Assembly (NCBI RefSeq): GCF_000002865.3
Contig: NW_001865045.1
Coordinates: 985,788-1,049,787 of the forward strand
Length of the DNA: 64,000 bases
Source of the DNA: Monosiga brevicollis MX1
Taxonomy: Eukaryota > Opisthokonta > Choanoflagellata > Craspedida > Salpingoecidae
Direction of reading: 5' to 3'
Part shown: piece after piece, positions 23,796 through 36,783 of the stretch
Layout of the letters: every line of letters begins with the position of its first letter
How positions within the stretch are numbered: position 1 is the stretch's first letter
The notes under the pieces: generated by a model
The model's database searches: none
The model's input: only the letters and a program-made list of their open reading frames with translations
Told to the model about the DNA's origin: nothing
Position numbers and translations under genes: made by a program

Positions 23796-25191
23796 ATGGA
23801 CGCCGGCGATGCCGGCGTCGCGGCGCCCGGAAGCCGCTCGCGTGGGCTAGAAGGGCCCAATGTTTTTATGCTTGTCGTTCATGGCGAGGTGGCTCGCATC
23901 CAGGTATTGGTGTTGCTTGATTTGATTCATTTTTTTTTGAATGTTTTCTTTCTTGTTTTCGTGTCCATGACACCCCCCGCAAAGGACCTGCGTTATCGTG
24001 ACCATGACACCCGGTCTCACTCAAGCGGGCATCTTGGGCTGTGCGTGGTCCGCCCGTGACTCGCGGTGCGCTCAATAGTACGATGGCGTATCTGATTTAT
24101 ACTGCAAGTACAAGCTAGATTTTGGCACCGATTGGGCCATGACGGCGGTGTGTGCCGTCGATCCCGCTGGTTGACTTGCCCCTCCTTCTCCCTCTTGTGC
24201 CAATGCAATAGTGCCCTCCTCACACGCCCGTTACGTCACCCGGATCTCAGGGCTTGGAAGAAGGCCTCAGCCAGACAAGTGTGCACGGCCAATCCGATGG
24301 TGATTTTGTCTTTAATCTGCCCGTGGAGGCTACCTTCAAGAGCACCAACCCCTTTGGCTGTGCGTTCGCCCGTGCGCCCGTTCACACACCGCCCATGGTG
24401 CGAGCTCACCGCCATGACCACGGCGCTCATTTTGGTCCGCCGTTTGCTTCATGCTCTCATCGCGCAGGGCCACAATTGGTGCTGAGCGCCTACGGCAGTG
24501 ATTTCATGGGCCGTGATGTCGTTCGCGGCTACGGTGCCGTCCACCTCCCCACCACCGCTGGCCGCCACCAGCTGCGTGTTCCACTGTTTGTGCCGCAAGA
24601 CGTCTCCCTGCTCCAACGCTATATTGGGTCAGGCCTCGATCTACCACGCTACTTCCTCTCAACGCGACGCTTTTCAGCCTTGCTCCATGTCGTTGACCCA
24701 CCAGCCAACGATGACTGCTTGGCCCTTACCTCTTACCCGGCCCCTCGCTGGCGCGCCCGCTCACAACTCTGCTTGCTTCTTTTGCGCACCTCCTTTGCCT
24801 TGGGCATCCATTGCTGGTGTCCATGGGATGTTGGGCAACCCGTGCACAGCATTCTCTCTGGCAAGCGCCCCGAATTTGTCAACTCCACCATCGTCGCCAA
24901 ATCAGAAGGCCGTGAAGGTTTGTTCCGGCTCCCCCGCGCTTTCTTTGTCAACCCGCGCCCCGCGTCGAGCGGTTGTATCTGCCCAACCGCTCACCCCCCA
25001 TGCCTCATCCCTAACCGCATGCCACACGCGCTGCCAATTGTGGCGTTTGGATTCTGCCGTTTTTGACAGTCACACGTGTCACCTCGCACGGATCGGCCAT
25101 CATCAGCATCGATGTCTCCCTCAAGGATCTTCACAAATTTGGTTATCTCAACACCTCCGCGACAAGCCCCATGCCTAGCGCTAGTTCTTAG
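23796..25191 (+). CDS. B9D1: B9 domain protein 1, ciliary transition zone
   Basis: B9D1 is a subunit of the MKS complex at the transition zone of cilia and flagella. The ATG at 23796 opens an N-terminal extension before NVFMLVVHGEVARIQ. Exon 2 (24079-24147) gives YDGVSDLYCKYKLDFG and DWAMTA, joining to GLEEGLSQTS at 24251. The B9 core follows: FNLPVEATFKSTNPFG, PQLVLSAYGSDFMGRDVVRG, YGAVHLPTTAGRHQLRVPLF. Then LSGKRPEFVNSTIVAKSEGRE and the closing ISIDVSLKDLHKFGYLNTS, stop at 25191. These align segment by segment with human B9D1 (DLYCKY, DWAPTAGLEEG, DVTFKSTNPYG, GNDVVRGYGAVH). Together with IFT54 at 51084 it indicates a ciliated organism. Confidence 0.95.
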
Positions 25192-25345
25192 TCAAGCCTG
25201 AACCCAGCGACGACATCATCATTCCTGCTCTCGTCCCTTTGTTTTATTCAATTAATGGAATCCCTATTGCTCCAGCCTGCACCACTTTCCTCATCAAACA
25301 CACCCCGTGCACACATGACCCATGATCTTCACTGCATCACTCACA

Positions 25346-25455
<110 letters not shown>

Positions 25456-25725
25456 TTTATTTCTTTGTCTCTTTTTTATGAAAACACACACACACACACA
25501 CACACAGGAGTTGATCTCTAACATGGCATGGTCAACGATGTGGCATGAATTGCATTGGGCGACCTTTGGAGACAGAGTGTGTTTCCAAAGTAGAACAGCT
25601 ACTTAATACGACACCGCTGTCGCGACCTAGGCTGCAAAATACATTATTCCGTTGGAACAAGGATTTTGCAGCCAAAGTCGCAGCAGCGACGTCGCACTGA
25701 GCAGCAGTCAACCAATGGCGACAAG

Positions 25726-26911
25726 CTACGTCAAAGGACAACGCAGCTCGGCACCATTGCTGCTGAAAGAGGGCAGACTTGGAATCAGCTCGAGGGGCCA
25801 CTCGGGCCAACTCAAAAAGTCATCGACCTGTGCATGGACTTTGGCGACGAAATCGTCCTCCTTTAAACGGCCCGTAATTCGCCCTGCCAGACGCTTGAAG
25901 GCACCACTCGAGCGCGCCAGCATGCCCAGAATGCCGTTCTTGTTGCGAGCAGTCGTTTTTGACTTGCGTTCAGATCCAAGCTCAGGCACGTACACCTTGA
26001 GGACATCGAGGACCTTCAAGAGAAGACCCAGGAGATCGGGCTGGCTTGAGCTCAACTTGGCTCGCTTAAGCGGGCGACCATCGGCATCTTTGGGGGATAA
26101 TTCTTGGTGAATCGTTTGAGTCATCCAACCTGCCAAGTTCTGGAGGTCTTTGAGGTGGTGACTGTCCTGGCCATAGATGGTGTCGATGGCTGCGATCAGT
26201 TTTTGCCGATCGGCTGACAGCAAGGATGCGATCCTTTGGAGATTCTTTTTGCTGGGTTTCGTCAACCCTTGCAGAGAAAGGGCATTCTTTCCCTGGTCTA
26301 TCGCAAACCCGAGAAAAAGTTGGTGAGTCGGGGGCCGTGGCCAAACGAGAGGGTGTGGAGCAAGTATGTGGTAAGCACTCACTTGATGTGGCACACAGCC
26401 AGACACTGAGAAGGAAGAGCACGGTAAAGAGATCATCGAAGAGCGAATCAACCTCAGGGCCCAGGTTGGCGGCAACAGTCTCAACGTCTTGATGGACTTC
26501 AAGGCTCGAGACCAAGCGAGTGGAAACGTCGCGAGACTCATCAAGCTCCGCGGCAAGGGCAGTCAGGCGATCCGAAAGTTCCAAGCCGACATGAGCCCCT
26601 GCCTGACCATCAAGGTCAAAAGGGTGGCCGAGTTGCTTCGAGATGATGTTATCTCTTAGGCACTGGATGACCGCCTGTTTGACGATCTTGAAGGCGGGTG
26701 GTCCTAAGATGCCATACCGCAACCACAGAAGCACGACATCATCCATCGCCGCCGCCACCCTCATCATCAATGGCCAAAGGGCACGCGCCAAAAGAAAAAG
26801 AAAAAAAACTCCTACTACTTTCCGCGCTCTCTCCGCCATAGTCTGGGGATCATACGACGCGCGCGGCCTACCATTGGGGTCATGATTGGTGCCCGACGCT
26901 GCCGTTGCCAT
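25726..26911 (-). CDS. Unknown protein with membrane segments
   Basis: Two exons (26383-26911 and 25726-26297) join in frame to give about 366 residues. The ATG at 26911 is used because the frame upstream opens only with a non-ATG codon. A hydrophobic segment (VGVFFLFLLARALWPLMM) lies near residue 35 and a second (LFTVLFLLSVWLC) near residue 165, with a helical region between them. After the intron the protein is helical and basic, with a KRAKLSSSQ patch that could be a nuclear signal or a cytosolic basic stretch. No family was recognised. Confidence 0.7.
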
Positions 26912-27672
26912 CAGGATGGTCGTTTGGAAAAATGGGCCATACACCTCACTCCCACAAAGGCTTCATGCACGGCTCCCCACCACCCCACTGACTGGCACTG
27001 ACGCGTGTGCGTTGAGCCAATGTGTATGGCAAGCGAGTCCGCCTCAGATAAGCTTATAAGCTTAGGCACCATCACCCTTTTTATGTTAGTCCCTTTCCAT
27101 AAGGAGGGAAACCCTTTGCTTTTTGGCTCTGCTTTTCGCCTTGCTTTTTGCCTTGTTTTTTGGCTTATGGCCTTTGAGGCTTTTGCTTTGTGGCTGTTGA
27201 ACTGAATTCGGACACGGAGCTGAATACGTTGGTGCGTACGGAGAACGAGGACGTGTGCAAGGGTAAGGACCATATTGTGCTCAAGTTTGCACTTTGGCAC
27301 TTGAACGATACCGTAAAGTGTAGCTTTCGTCTCGCTTGTGCTGCAACTCCTCATGAGCTTTTTTTTTACCAAAAGTCACTGTTGCTTGTGTGTTGTAGCA
27401 CTGCGCACTGCTTACGCACTCACACGGTGAAGTCCATGTCAATTCTCTCTCTCTCTCTCTATCGTCGCTCTCTCTCCCTCCCTCTCTCCCTCCTCTATCT
27501 CTGGAAAAAGAAGACAATGGAGCAGCTTGAGCACAAGAGATGCATGGGCGACCAGGGCATAAACAAACAAGATGATGACGCAGATGTGCCCAGGTGAAAG
27601 GGAAAAGAACAGTCTTTCGTCTTCAAGTCACACTCTCTCATTTTATCTGACAATTCATTGAGAATTGTCAGC
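26912..27672. other. Intergenic region
   Basis: Holds an imperfect decamer-like series (ttttgccttg, ttttggctta) at 27115-27190 and a (CT)n tract at 27442-27495. No gene was recognised. Confidence 0.5.
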
Positions 27673-30066
27673 ATGAGAGAGGAGCTGGCGGAACAGCTCA
27701 AATCGCGCGCCAATGCGGAGGTGCGCGCTGGGCGCTGGCGGGCGGCGGCTGCTCTTTATGGGCAGGCGTTGGCTGGGGTACAGGCCGATGATGATCGGAC
27801 AGGAGAAGACAGAAAGAAGACCATTGCGGCTGTTATCAATCTGAATCTGGCCCATGTCTGTCTAAAGGCCGCGGCCGAGTCAGACACTTTGCCTCGAGAC
27901 AGGCGCCACCGAACTCGCGATGCCCAGCAGGCCCTAGACCGCATCGATCCCCTGCTCCTCACACAGACTCAGCAGCAAAAGCTGGATCACCGCCACTCCC
28001 TAACCGCCCAATCCCTGGCCGCCAATCCGGCCAGCGAGCACCCAGACTTGACAGGCACGCGTCGGCTGCCACCAGGTGCCAGCGAGCCCCGCAGCCCAGC
28101 CCTACACGTGCGCCGCCTTCCGCACAAAGGCCGTGCCCTTTTCGTAAGACAACCAGTCTCCTTCGATTCCACGTGATGGGACAGGGTGCAAAGACCCGCA
28201 ACCTCTCCGCGCCTCTGCTTATTCTTGTGACATTGCTTCCTTCCCACACTTTACAAACGCCTCCTTAGACTTCAACGCCCCTTGCCGCTGGTGACGTGCT
28301 GCTGCGTGAACGCGCCTTTGCTAGCATCCTTGCCCCGACCACAACCCAAGAAAACTACCTCCGTTGTCACGAATGCCTGGACGAGTCTTGGGCGCCTTTG
28401 CCTTGCCCCAATTGCCCCCGTGTCTTTTGTAGCACAGAGTGCCACGCCAAAGCCAATCATTGGCACCTCGAAGCATGCCCTGCTACTCCGCCGGGTAGTG
28501 AGGTTACCCCTTTGAAGCCAAGCTCGCTTCGTCAAGCCCTGGCTGCCCGAGTCGCCTCTTGCTTGGCACAGTCTGACCCATCCTGCGATGCCACCACTTT
28601 GGATACCGTGCGGCCGCGCTCCGACCCGGATCCAACCGGCATCCTTGGACTGCAACATTCATCAAACCAAACAGAAGGAGACGAAGACATGAAGGAAGAC
28701 GACGACGACGACGATGACGGCGACAAAGCCTCTGCCGTTGCCGTGCACCAGGGCAGCTGGGCGCAGTCTCATGCACATCTCCCGTCTCAGCCTTGGTGGC
28801 AGTCAGCAAAATGCACACAATGCGGTCAGTGGCCCTCGCTCGCAATTTGATGCGTGTGCCCCCCCTTGATAGTTGAAAGGGCATGCCCACAATGTTCAAC
28901 CCGCCTGCTCTGTAGATCTTACCACAGTCACTGGCCTGCGACAACATCTGCTAAGAGTCTTACGACATAATCAGCACGGCTTGGCGCAGGTCGAGTTGCA
29001 ACCGTCTGAGCAAAACGGCGAGGTTGGAGTGGTGCATCAAGTATACGGTGCCGGCCTCTTTGTACATGGCAGTTTGTTCAACCACAGCTGTGTCCCAAAC
29101 GTGCACCTACAGTACGGCTCGACCGGCTCAAATTGCTCCTTTTCCTTGCACGTTATCTCCTTGGTCATGCTAACGAGCCTTCTCTTCGTGCCCGTCCGGA
29201 CCAATTGGTCTCTGATAGCTTTCATGGCGATGAACTGGTGGCCACCGCCTCCAAACCCATTCCTGCCAATAGCGAGCTCACAATATCTTACGGACCGTTG
29301 GCCGTGCGCGACGCCTGGCATGCAGCCCGTCAGACACAGCTACGCAACACCTTCAATTTTGCATGCCAATGTATCGCCTGCGCCCCAGCACAGGCCGCAA
29401 ACCTTTTCCCCAGCGCCCGCTGCATTGCTTGTGGCCAGCCGTTGCGCGTCACTGGTGCCTCCTTCTTCAGTCTCAAACTCTTGCAAGTGCTACGACCCAG
29501 AGCCTTGGTCCAAGCCACAAGCTGCTCTGTCTGCGGGGCTGCGGGTATGGATGCCGTGGACTTACCGGCCTTGGTCCAAGACCGTCAGGAGCTTTTGGAC
29601 TTGGCAGGTGTGCCAACCATTTCTCCTGCCTCCCGAACTACTTGGGAGCATGAGATTAAGACACGCTGTCATGCTTTAGCGAGCCAGTACGAGCCTCTGC
29701 ATCCAGATCTCCTGGTAAGCCCGTGTCAGCGTCATTTTGCGCCCCTTTTGGGAGTGTTCCTGTGCTTGCACTCGCATTCTCTTCATCTGGCGTGTGAATG
29801 TTAGGAATTGTTCGATGCCGTGGCTCGCCGACTAGCTATCGAATTGGGGGATGCCGCAGCCGCAAAGCCATGGGTGGAGCAAACTTTGGCCATTGTAGAG
29901 CATGCATACGGTACGTGCCAGACCGCCTTCTTTTTCTGCGTCCCGATGTCTGATTTGTTACCATCCTGACCTGGTGCCATTCCGTTGGCAATGTACAGGC
30001 CAACACAGCCGCGAAGCTGCGGAGGAGCATGCAAAACTAGCTTCCCTCTCAGCCCGATCCAAATGA
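27673..30066 (+). CDS. SMYD-type protein: TPR, SET and MYND domains
   Basis: SMYD proteins are lysine methyltransferases with a SET domain split by a MYND zinc finger. Exon 1 (27673-28143) encodes a TPR-like helical region (SRANAEVRAGRWRAAAALYG), as in SMYD4. After the intron, PLAAGDVLLRERAFASIL begins SET and is followed by the MYND finger: CHECLDESW, CPNCPRVFCSTECHAKA, HWHLEACP. An acidic run of seven Asp follows. The SET core has LFNHSCVPNVHLQY, the family NHSC motif, and later SELTISYGPLAVRD. The post-SET Cys cluster is FACQCIACAP with CIACGQP and CSVCGAAG. The stop is at 30066 after LASLSARSK. Middle exon borders are approximate. SMYD4-like is the best guess; the substrate is unknown. 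Confidence 0.88.
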
Positions 30067-30712
30067 ACGGTGGCCGCTCACCCTATGCCCCATCAGACAC
30101 TTCGCCTTTCTAAAGAATAGATTTTCTCAAAAGAAGCCTTTGAATTTTCCAACCAAAGCAGGAATACTCCCAAAAACAAAAATTCAAGATCAAAATGCAG
30201 AGCACAGGCGGCGGTCCGCCAGCCCACCAGCTAGCTAGGTCTGGGCTCGAACGGGAGGCAACGAGCGAACGAGAAGGAAATGATGGAGGGCGGCATAGGG
30301 AGGAGAAAACGAAGGGGCATGCATTAAGCACAAATCCAAGGTCCGTGAGGCCGCCACGCCACAAGGCAAAGCGGAAGGAGCAAAAAAAAAAAAGAAAACG
30401 AGGGACGAGGGACGAGGACACACAAGCACCAGGACTTATACATGAAGGACAAGAAGGGCCACAAAGGGACAACAAAACGCGAGGCACAAGACAAAGGAAT
30501 GAGCCAGCATGCGGGCGGGATGAAGACACAAGATGTCGACTCATCCCACGGGGGCATCCAACACAATCCGAAGCGGCGCACGAGGTGATTGATGCCAAGC
30601 ATACGCGTGGCCGTGGGCGTGGCCCAGGGCGGCAAAGAGAAGGTTGGATGGGGTACAGGATAAAAGTGTCGGCGAAGCAAGAAGAGTGCACGCCAAACAT
30701 CTTGTTGACAGA
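30067..30712. other. Intergenic region between convergent genes
   Basis: Purine-rich, low-complexity sequence with no credible coding frame. It contains tandem ggacgag words at 30400-30416. Confidence 0.5.
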
Positions 30713-32420
30713 TTAAACATTTAATAATTTCTTGATGTCCTTGGGCGTCGAGTCATCACTCAGATGCTTGGTTGAGAAGCGCAGCGCATTCAGCAAATTC
30801 TCTAGATGTGGGTTCTCGTGCATTTTCAGGGCCTTGAGCGATGCACGAATCTACAACACAACATGCGCGTGAGAACGAGCAGACAACCATTCAGCATCCA
30901 CCAGGCAGGGCAAAGAGAGGGGATCAGGACGCACGTCTATTGACTGATTCTTCTTGGAGAAGGCGCCAACCAGATGCACATGGTCGTAAAGGATAATGGC
31001 TCCGACCATTACCCTCTGGCAGAACGTGACCGTGTCAGGCTTCTCAAAGCGGCTGTAGATGTCCGGGGACTCGATCATGACACGGCAAATGGTGGCGAGT
31101 GTGGCCAGAAAGTCGGTCGTGTTCTCCACCGGGATCTCGTGGTTCTCCGAGACAAACTTGGTCGTTGCATCGCTGACCGTTTTAAGCATGGGAGTGGGGT
31201 ATGCGTAAAACAACGACATGCGGTTGGCCTCCTCGTTGCTCACCACGGCTTCCTCCTCCTCTCCCTATCATCAGGGCGCGACGAAGTCGGTACACAGGCA
31301 CCAAGCGTGAGCGGCAGGGTCATGGCAGATGTAGTGGTTGAAGCTAACAGAGCAAGCAGAGGCAGCGGAGGCAATGGAGACAGCAGTGCCAATGACAACT
31401 GTTGCCCTCGCTGGCCACCCGGTGCCTTCCATGCATAGCTCGGTCGATGTAAAATGGTGGTGCATACCGGGTTCTTCATCTTCATGCGGCTAATGGTGCG
31501 ACGGTAGTAGCTAAAATCGTTCTGCACAGCGGGGTTGTTCATCTTCAAGTCGTCAAACTTGAGAACAAATTGCAAAATTTCTGCAAACTGCTTGGCAAGG
31601 GCCTGCGCAAACAGCGAACAATTAGTTTCTGGCTGGATCTTGACAGATGTGCCCCAGAAGAGTGACCCAATCATACCTGCTTGCCCTCGAGCGCCTCGGT
31701 GGCCGGAGCCTCGGTGCACAGAGCTTCGAGCAGGAACGGAAGCACGCTCTCTGTTATTCAAAATAAAAGGCCGACCAGGGACAAGTGTGAGCAAGGCGTG
31801 CATGAGCTGGAAGCTACAGGTGTGCTCGAGTGTTGCCATCCTTGAACGCACCGACTTCCGAGGAGAAGATGTAAAAGTCCTTCAGGAGGGCCACGAGTGG
31901 TGAAACGGCATCCCATGCCTGCTTTTGCAGCTCTTCGTCAGAGCCGTTGGAGATGGCCTTGCGAATCGGATCGCCGGCCCCTTCGTAGGTCTCCAGATCT
32001 GTCAATGTTGACCATCATTGTGCACACCAGGATGCCGCCATTACCCGCTGGCGGGGTTGAATTGAAGGGGGGGTAGGCACAAAGACTACGCGGCGTGAGT
32101 AGTTGACGTACCTTTGAGGATGCCATCGGCCTTGGAGAGGACGGCGTTGACTTTTTCGTAGGTCTCCAACTCAGCATCTGAAGGTGAGGCCTTTTCAAAG
32201 TCGACAAAAATGTCCTTGTCCAGCGTCTGCGCATCGCGACGCAGCACCTAGGAAGCAGGACACGCGGATCAAAGGATTTGTACCGGTGTCAGGTTGTGGA
32301 CACAAGGAGAAGGGCCTCAAGTTCGAGCACGCGGGAGGCTGCAGAGCAAAGATTGACGTGTAAACTGAGGGTCTGCAGCGACAGGAGAGCGAGGGAGCCG
32401 ACCTGAACAATGTTACCCAT
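30713..32420 (-). CDS. CYRI: CYRI/FAM49 Rac1-interacting protein
   Basis: CYRI proteins (DUF1394) bind active Rac1 and restrain the WAVE complex at the leading edge. The start MGNIVQ at 32420 keeps the N-terminal MGN for myristoylation. Later exons give [141 protein letters not shown], and the final [18 protein letters not shown]. All align with human CYRI-B along its length. The Rac-binding basic patch region is retained. Internal introns hold no other features. Confidence 0.96.
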
Positions 32421-34047
32421 GACGGCGGTTCTGAGGCGTAATCTATCTGAAGCAATGCGAAAGCGGCGCTCTTGACCAAAGGTCAGACGCTACTGTCCAC
32501 GATCTATGCCTGGCGTCTGAATAAGCCGAGACAGGACCAATTTCAATGCAAGTCAAAAGTCCTGAGGAAGAGAGTTCAGCCAAGCGACAACGGAATAGCG
32601 CAAATCCATCGATGAGTGACAGCAGAAAGAAGCAATTGAAAGTAAACGGCGGTCAAGAGAGGACGGGTGGCGAAAGCAACGGCCTGGCAGGAGGAGAAAA
32701 AAAAGCAAGGAGAACTTCAAAAAAAAAAGAAAGGAAAAAAATAAAAAATAAAAAATAAAAAAAAATAACCAGAAAGGCAGTCGGATGTCATGAGAATGAG
32801 CTAGGGTGCATGAGGCATCGATTGATCCCGATGCAGAACATGGCATGCTGATATTGATTGCAGGGAGTCATGGGGTCAAGCCCTGTTGCCGCCCGGGTCT
32901 GTCTGGGTTTGCGCTCTCAGTGCCAGCTGGTGTGCTGTGGCCCGGCAGAAGGGGCGTTGATGGCAGTGGCTCGGGGACGCCAGAAGAGCGCAGTGCTTGC
33001 AGCAGCGGTAGACAGCCGTCCTGCCAGCTCTGTTCTGATGTGATGTGCATGCACCTCGATCGGGTCGGCATGCTGGCGAGGGACGGAGCACCAGTCGAAA
33101 GTCGGTCCAACGTCAGGGTCTGGCAACACCTTCCTTTGGCCTTCTGGACCTTTCAATCGAGGGCCAGCAACTGCGCGCAAACAAGGGCGTAGCGAGCCGG
33201 GGGCGCTGATCAAGACCCCGCTGCCACACATGCAGTAAACATGTGACCACATCCAGGCCTGGAACCACCCCGACATCAGGCATCCAAACGCTCGACCAGT
33301 TCAAGCAGCCAAAGGGGCGGGGACTGTTGGATCCACCTCGACATCCTCCGGCCCGACCACACGCGTTCCATCCTTTTAAGATCTTGGTGGCGGGTCCCAA
33401 ATTGGCGTCGTGTCTCCAACAAGTGGCTCGCCCGCATACCCACTGCACAAACAACCCCCCACCCTTGCCCCTTGATCGACCTGCATTCACGCAACCCCGA
33501 CTGCCATATCGACACACACACCGAGCAAAGCACTCACACAGAGAGACAGAGAGACAGAGAGACAGAGACAGAGACAGAGAGAGACACACACACACACAGA
33601 GACAGAGAGAGAGAGAGAAGAACTTACCGCGCACACACATAAGAAAAAAAATCAGTGTGTGCTTTGTCTCTTTGACTTTTTGTCTTTCTTTTGTCTCTTT
33701 TCTTTTGTCTTGCTTTTGTCTCTCTCTCTTCTCTCTCCCTCTCTCTCTCTACAATTTCTGACTTCTGGTGTTTTGGTGTCTGTCCAGTGGTGGTGGGTGT
33801 TGTGGTGATGTGGAAGCGCTCCTGTTCGCTTGGTCTGTGGTGGTGGTGGTTGTGTGAGTTGGACTGAGTGAGTGTGGCCTTTGTTACACTGGGTGGGTTG
33901 GTCATGGTCAAGGTTGATCGGCGGGAAAATTCCCAGACAACATGTGTTGCAGACGATTCTTTTCAAATTTTGTTTGTTTTTTCTCCCTTGTCAGACAAAT
34001 GTTTCCGATTCGAAATAGCGCATCGATCGAACGACCAACGGGGATGC
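32421..34047. other. Repeat-rich intergenic region
   Basis: Contains an A-rich tract (32696-32768), (CAGAGA)/(CA) microsatellites at 33538-33620, pyrimidine repeats at 33715-33755 and a TGG-rich stretch at 33785-33855. Frames in 32870-33200 and 33243-33500 have no splice or family support. Confidence 0.5.
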
Positions 34048-35816
34048 TCAAAGCTCATCTTTGGCTGCCGCCTTGCGCTTCTTCTTACCCTTCTTGCCCT
34101 TTTTGCCCTTCTTCTTCTTCTAAATGGAAAACAAGAAGAGAGAGAAATGAGAGGAGATTCAGGAAATGAAAAAAAAAAAATCAAACCCCCTCCCAAGGGC
34201 AGATCGACACAATGTCTTAACCCTGCACCGCATTTACAATCGCACCTGTGATTTCTTGTTCAGACGCTCGAGTTCCTCCATGGCCTTGCGTCGCTTGGCC
34301 GCCTGTATGAGAGCAAGAACCAACCGCCTCAACCGTCAGCAAACAGCATGCAGAGGTTCAACCGTTCAAGAAAAAAAAAACCCCCCAAAACGTGGGGCCA
34401 TGACCGCGTACCATCTCGGCTTCTTCCGAATCCAAAGTAGCCGCCGCTGCGGCGGCCTCGGCCTCATCGCGCAAAGCAGCCCGCTCCGACTCGTCGCCAA
34501 CCTCCTCCGCCATAATGTCTGACAAATCAAAGTCCTCCTCCTCCTCCAAGGATTCCAGACTTGCCGCGTGCACAGCGGCACAATCCACGCCACTCGCAGC
34601 CATCGGCAAAGCATTCATGTCGTCATCCACCAACGTCTCCCGACCCCGTAGCACGGCTGCTAAAAAGCCGTTCACACTGGCCGCCTCAAAGCCACCCCGC
34701 ATAACGGCATGCTTGCCCTTCTTGGGAGCCAACGCCACAACCGCTGGTAGCAAGTCCGGTGCCAGACCAAAGTGGCTCGCAAACTCTGGATGGCAGCTGG
34801 CATCTGCCCACATAAAGTGTACCACCTGCCCCTGCTCCCGCGCCAGCGCCTCTGCGCCCCGTACCACTTCGAGATGTGCCGTCAAATCTGGGCTTGCCCC
34901 ATCCAGCAACACGAGTGCGCACAGGCCCAGGATGTTCGTCGGACAATAGTCGCGCCCCACATCAGCCGTAATCTGCATCTCCCAACCACCCATGCCGGGC
35001 TTGACATGAGCAACAGGCGAGGGCTCAAGGCAACGCCATCACGATTAAAACACAAAGCCTCAGTGTCTCTGCGGTCCACTTCGCCGCCGCGGTGGTGGTG
35101 GTGATGGCGATGGTGATGGTGATTGTGGAGAACGATAGATACCGACCTCAAAGGCTTCCTTAAACTGCTTGGTCGCGGCAGGTGACGGGGGTGATGGGGG
35201 CGGTGTAGCTCCCTCAGGGGCCTCGGGCCAAATTTGATCCAGTTTACCGTGCGTCAGCAGCTCTGAACGCAACAGTGCCAAGAACGTCACCATGTTTTTA
35301 AACTTGAAACCTGTTGAAGGATGGCCCTGTGAGAATAAGATGATGCCAGACAGCGGGAGAAGTTCTCACAACCATGACATACACCCATGCGAGGCGTGAC
35401 AGCATGACATACCACCATGGCGGGCGCGATCAAAAGCAGCCATGCTAAAGGCGATGCGAGCTTGACCGTCTATTCCGGGCTCCTCTTGCATTGTTGGAAA
35501 GTAGACCAGCATGGCAGGCAGCTTATCAAAGCCTGTTGCCCGCACCGCGGCAAGCAGCAAAGTGAGGAAAACAAACTGCCTTGCAGATGTATCGATGATA
35601 AGATGGCACAATGAGCAAGAGACAGACGCAGGTAACGCACGGCCTTCCTGCAGGGCAATCGGGTTGGGCCCAGTGACCACTTGCACGGTGTAACTGTCGT
35701 GCAGCAACATGGCCAGCTTGAGTGCAACATCCGGAATACCGGCCTTTTCTGCAGTCAAAAGCCCGATTGAGGCGAGTGAGAACCGACGATCCATCTCTCC
35801 TTGCGCCAGATGGGTC

Positions 35817-35884
<68 letters not shown>

Positions 35885-36783
35885 TCGGGATAATGAAAAA
35901 CGTACTGGTGTAGAGCACAGCCACAAGCTTGCGGTTGTTGAGTGCCTCCAACAGGGTGGCTTCAATCGCTTGCTCTGCCAAGGGCTGATTCATACAATCA
36001 AAGGTGAGGCGTGCGACACGGATCGTGGTGTGTTTCATGAGCCAACACGGCCAAGCGACGCGAGCCTGACCTTGACGAGGTCAGCTGGAACACTATCACG
36101 GACGGCAGCGGCTGCCAGATCCAAGCTCTATTGATGACAGGTGATCGGTCAAGCCATACAGCCCACAATTCGCGTGCTGAATGAGACACAGGGATCAACT
36201 GGGTCGAGTCTTGCAGCAGAGGACGCTGACCTCAAAGTCTTGGCCCGAGGCTGAAGCATCGGCCTTGTACCCAAAAACACGGTACGTGGGCAGTTGGCCG
36301 GCTTCGAGGCCCTGCAGTAGGAGGAGGTAGCTGAGTGAGAAAGCGCGCCGTGGATTGAAACAGCGAAAACGAGGTGGCGCACACGGGAGGGGGCGGGGCT
36401 CGCACGCGGACTCACCAAATGAGCCAGATGGTCGGGCTCTTGGACATCAACAAGCATGACTCGGGCCAAGCCCTCGAGCTCACTGCCGGCAGCATCGGCA
36501 GCTTTCTGATCAAAGGCCAGCACAATGGGAAAGGTGCCAGCTTCTCGCAACAAATCAAAGTCACCAGGCGTCATGGGAATGGGCTGTGTGCAGACAGGGA
36601 CACAAGCGATAAGCAGTGGATGTCCAATGGGCAGCACGGCCTCTCCAGAATATCGAGCATTCCCCGCACCTTGGCCAGATCATCGAGGGTCATTTGTTGG
36701 GCGGTGGCCTGATACATCCCAGCCGCCAGTAAGAGGACGGCCCAGCCCAGCACGGGCGCCGGCCATCGTGCGTTGAGCCCCAT
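34048..36783 (-). CDS. ER-resident PDI-family protein (PDIA6-like) lacking CxxC, with KDEL
   Basis: The ATG at 36783 opens a signal peptide (MGLNARWPAPVLGWAVLLLA). Downstream exons give thioredoxin-like modules: MTPGDFDLLREAGTFPIVLA then ARVMLVDVQEP and AGQLPTYRVFGYKADA; a second with EATLLEALNNRKLVAVLYTS and LAMLLHDSYTVQVV; then a domain resembling the third, non-catalytic domain of PDIA6 (CALVLLDG, VHFMWADASCHPEFASHFGL, AVMRGGFEAASVNGFLAAVL) followed by acidic DFDLSDIMAEE. The last exon (34048-34120) encodes a Lys-rich tail ending AAAKDEL, an ER retrieval signal. In the exons identified, no CxxC appears where PDIA6 has CGHC, so it is probably redox-inactive. Exon borders between 35000 and 36600 are approximate. 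Confidence 0.8.
35819..35881. repeat. (CA)n microsatellite in intron
   Basis: About 31 CA units inside the PDI-family gene, in an intron just upstream (in transcript terms) of the exon encoding FSLASIGLLTAEKAG. Confidence 0.95.

Noticed and set aside
32870-33200. Plus and minus open frames of 80-130 codons
   Set aside because: Overlap each other on both strands with GC-driven composition and no family match.
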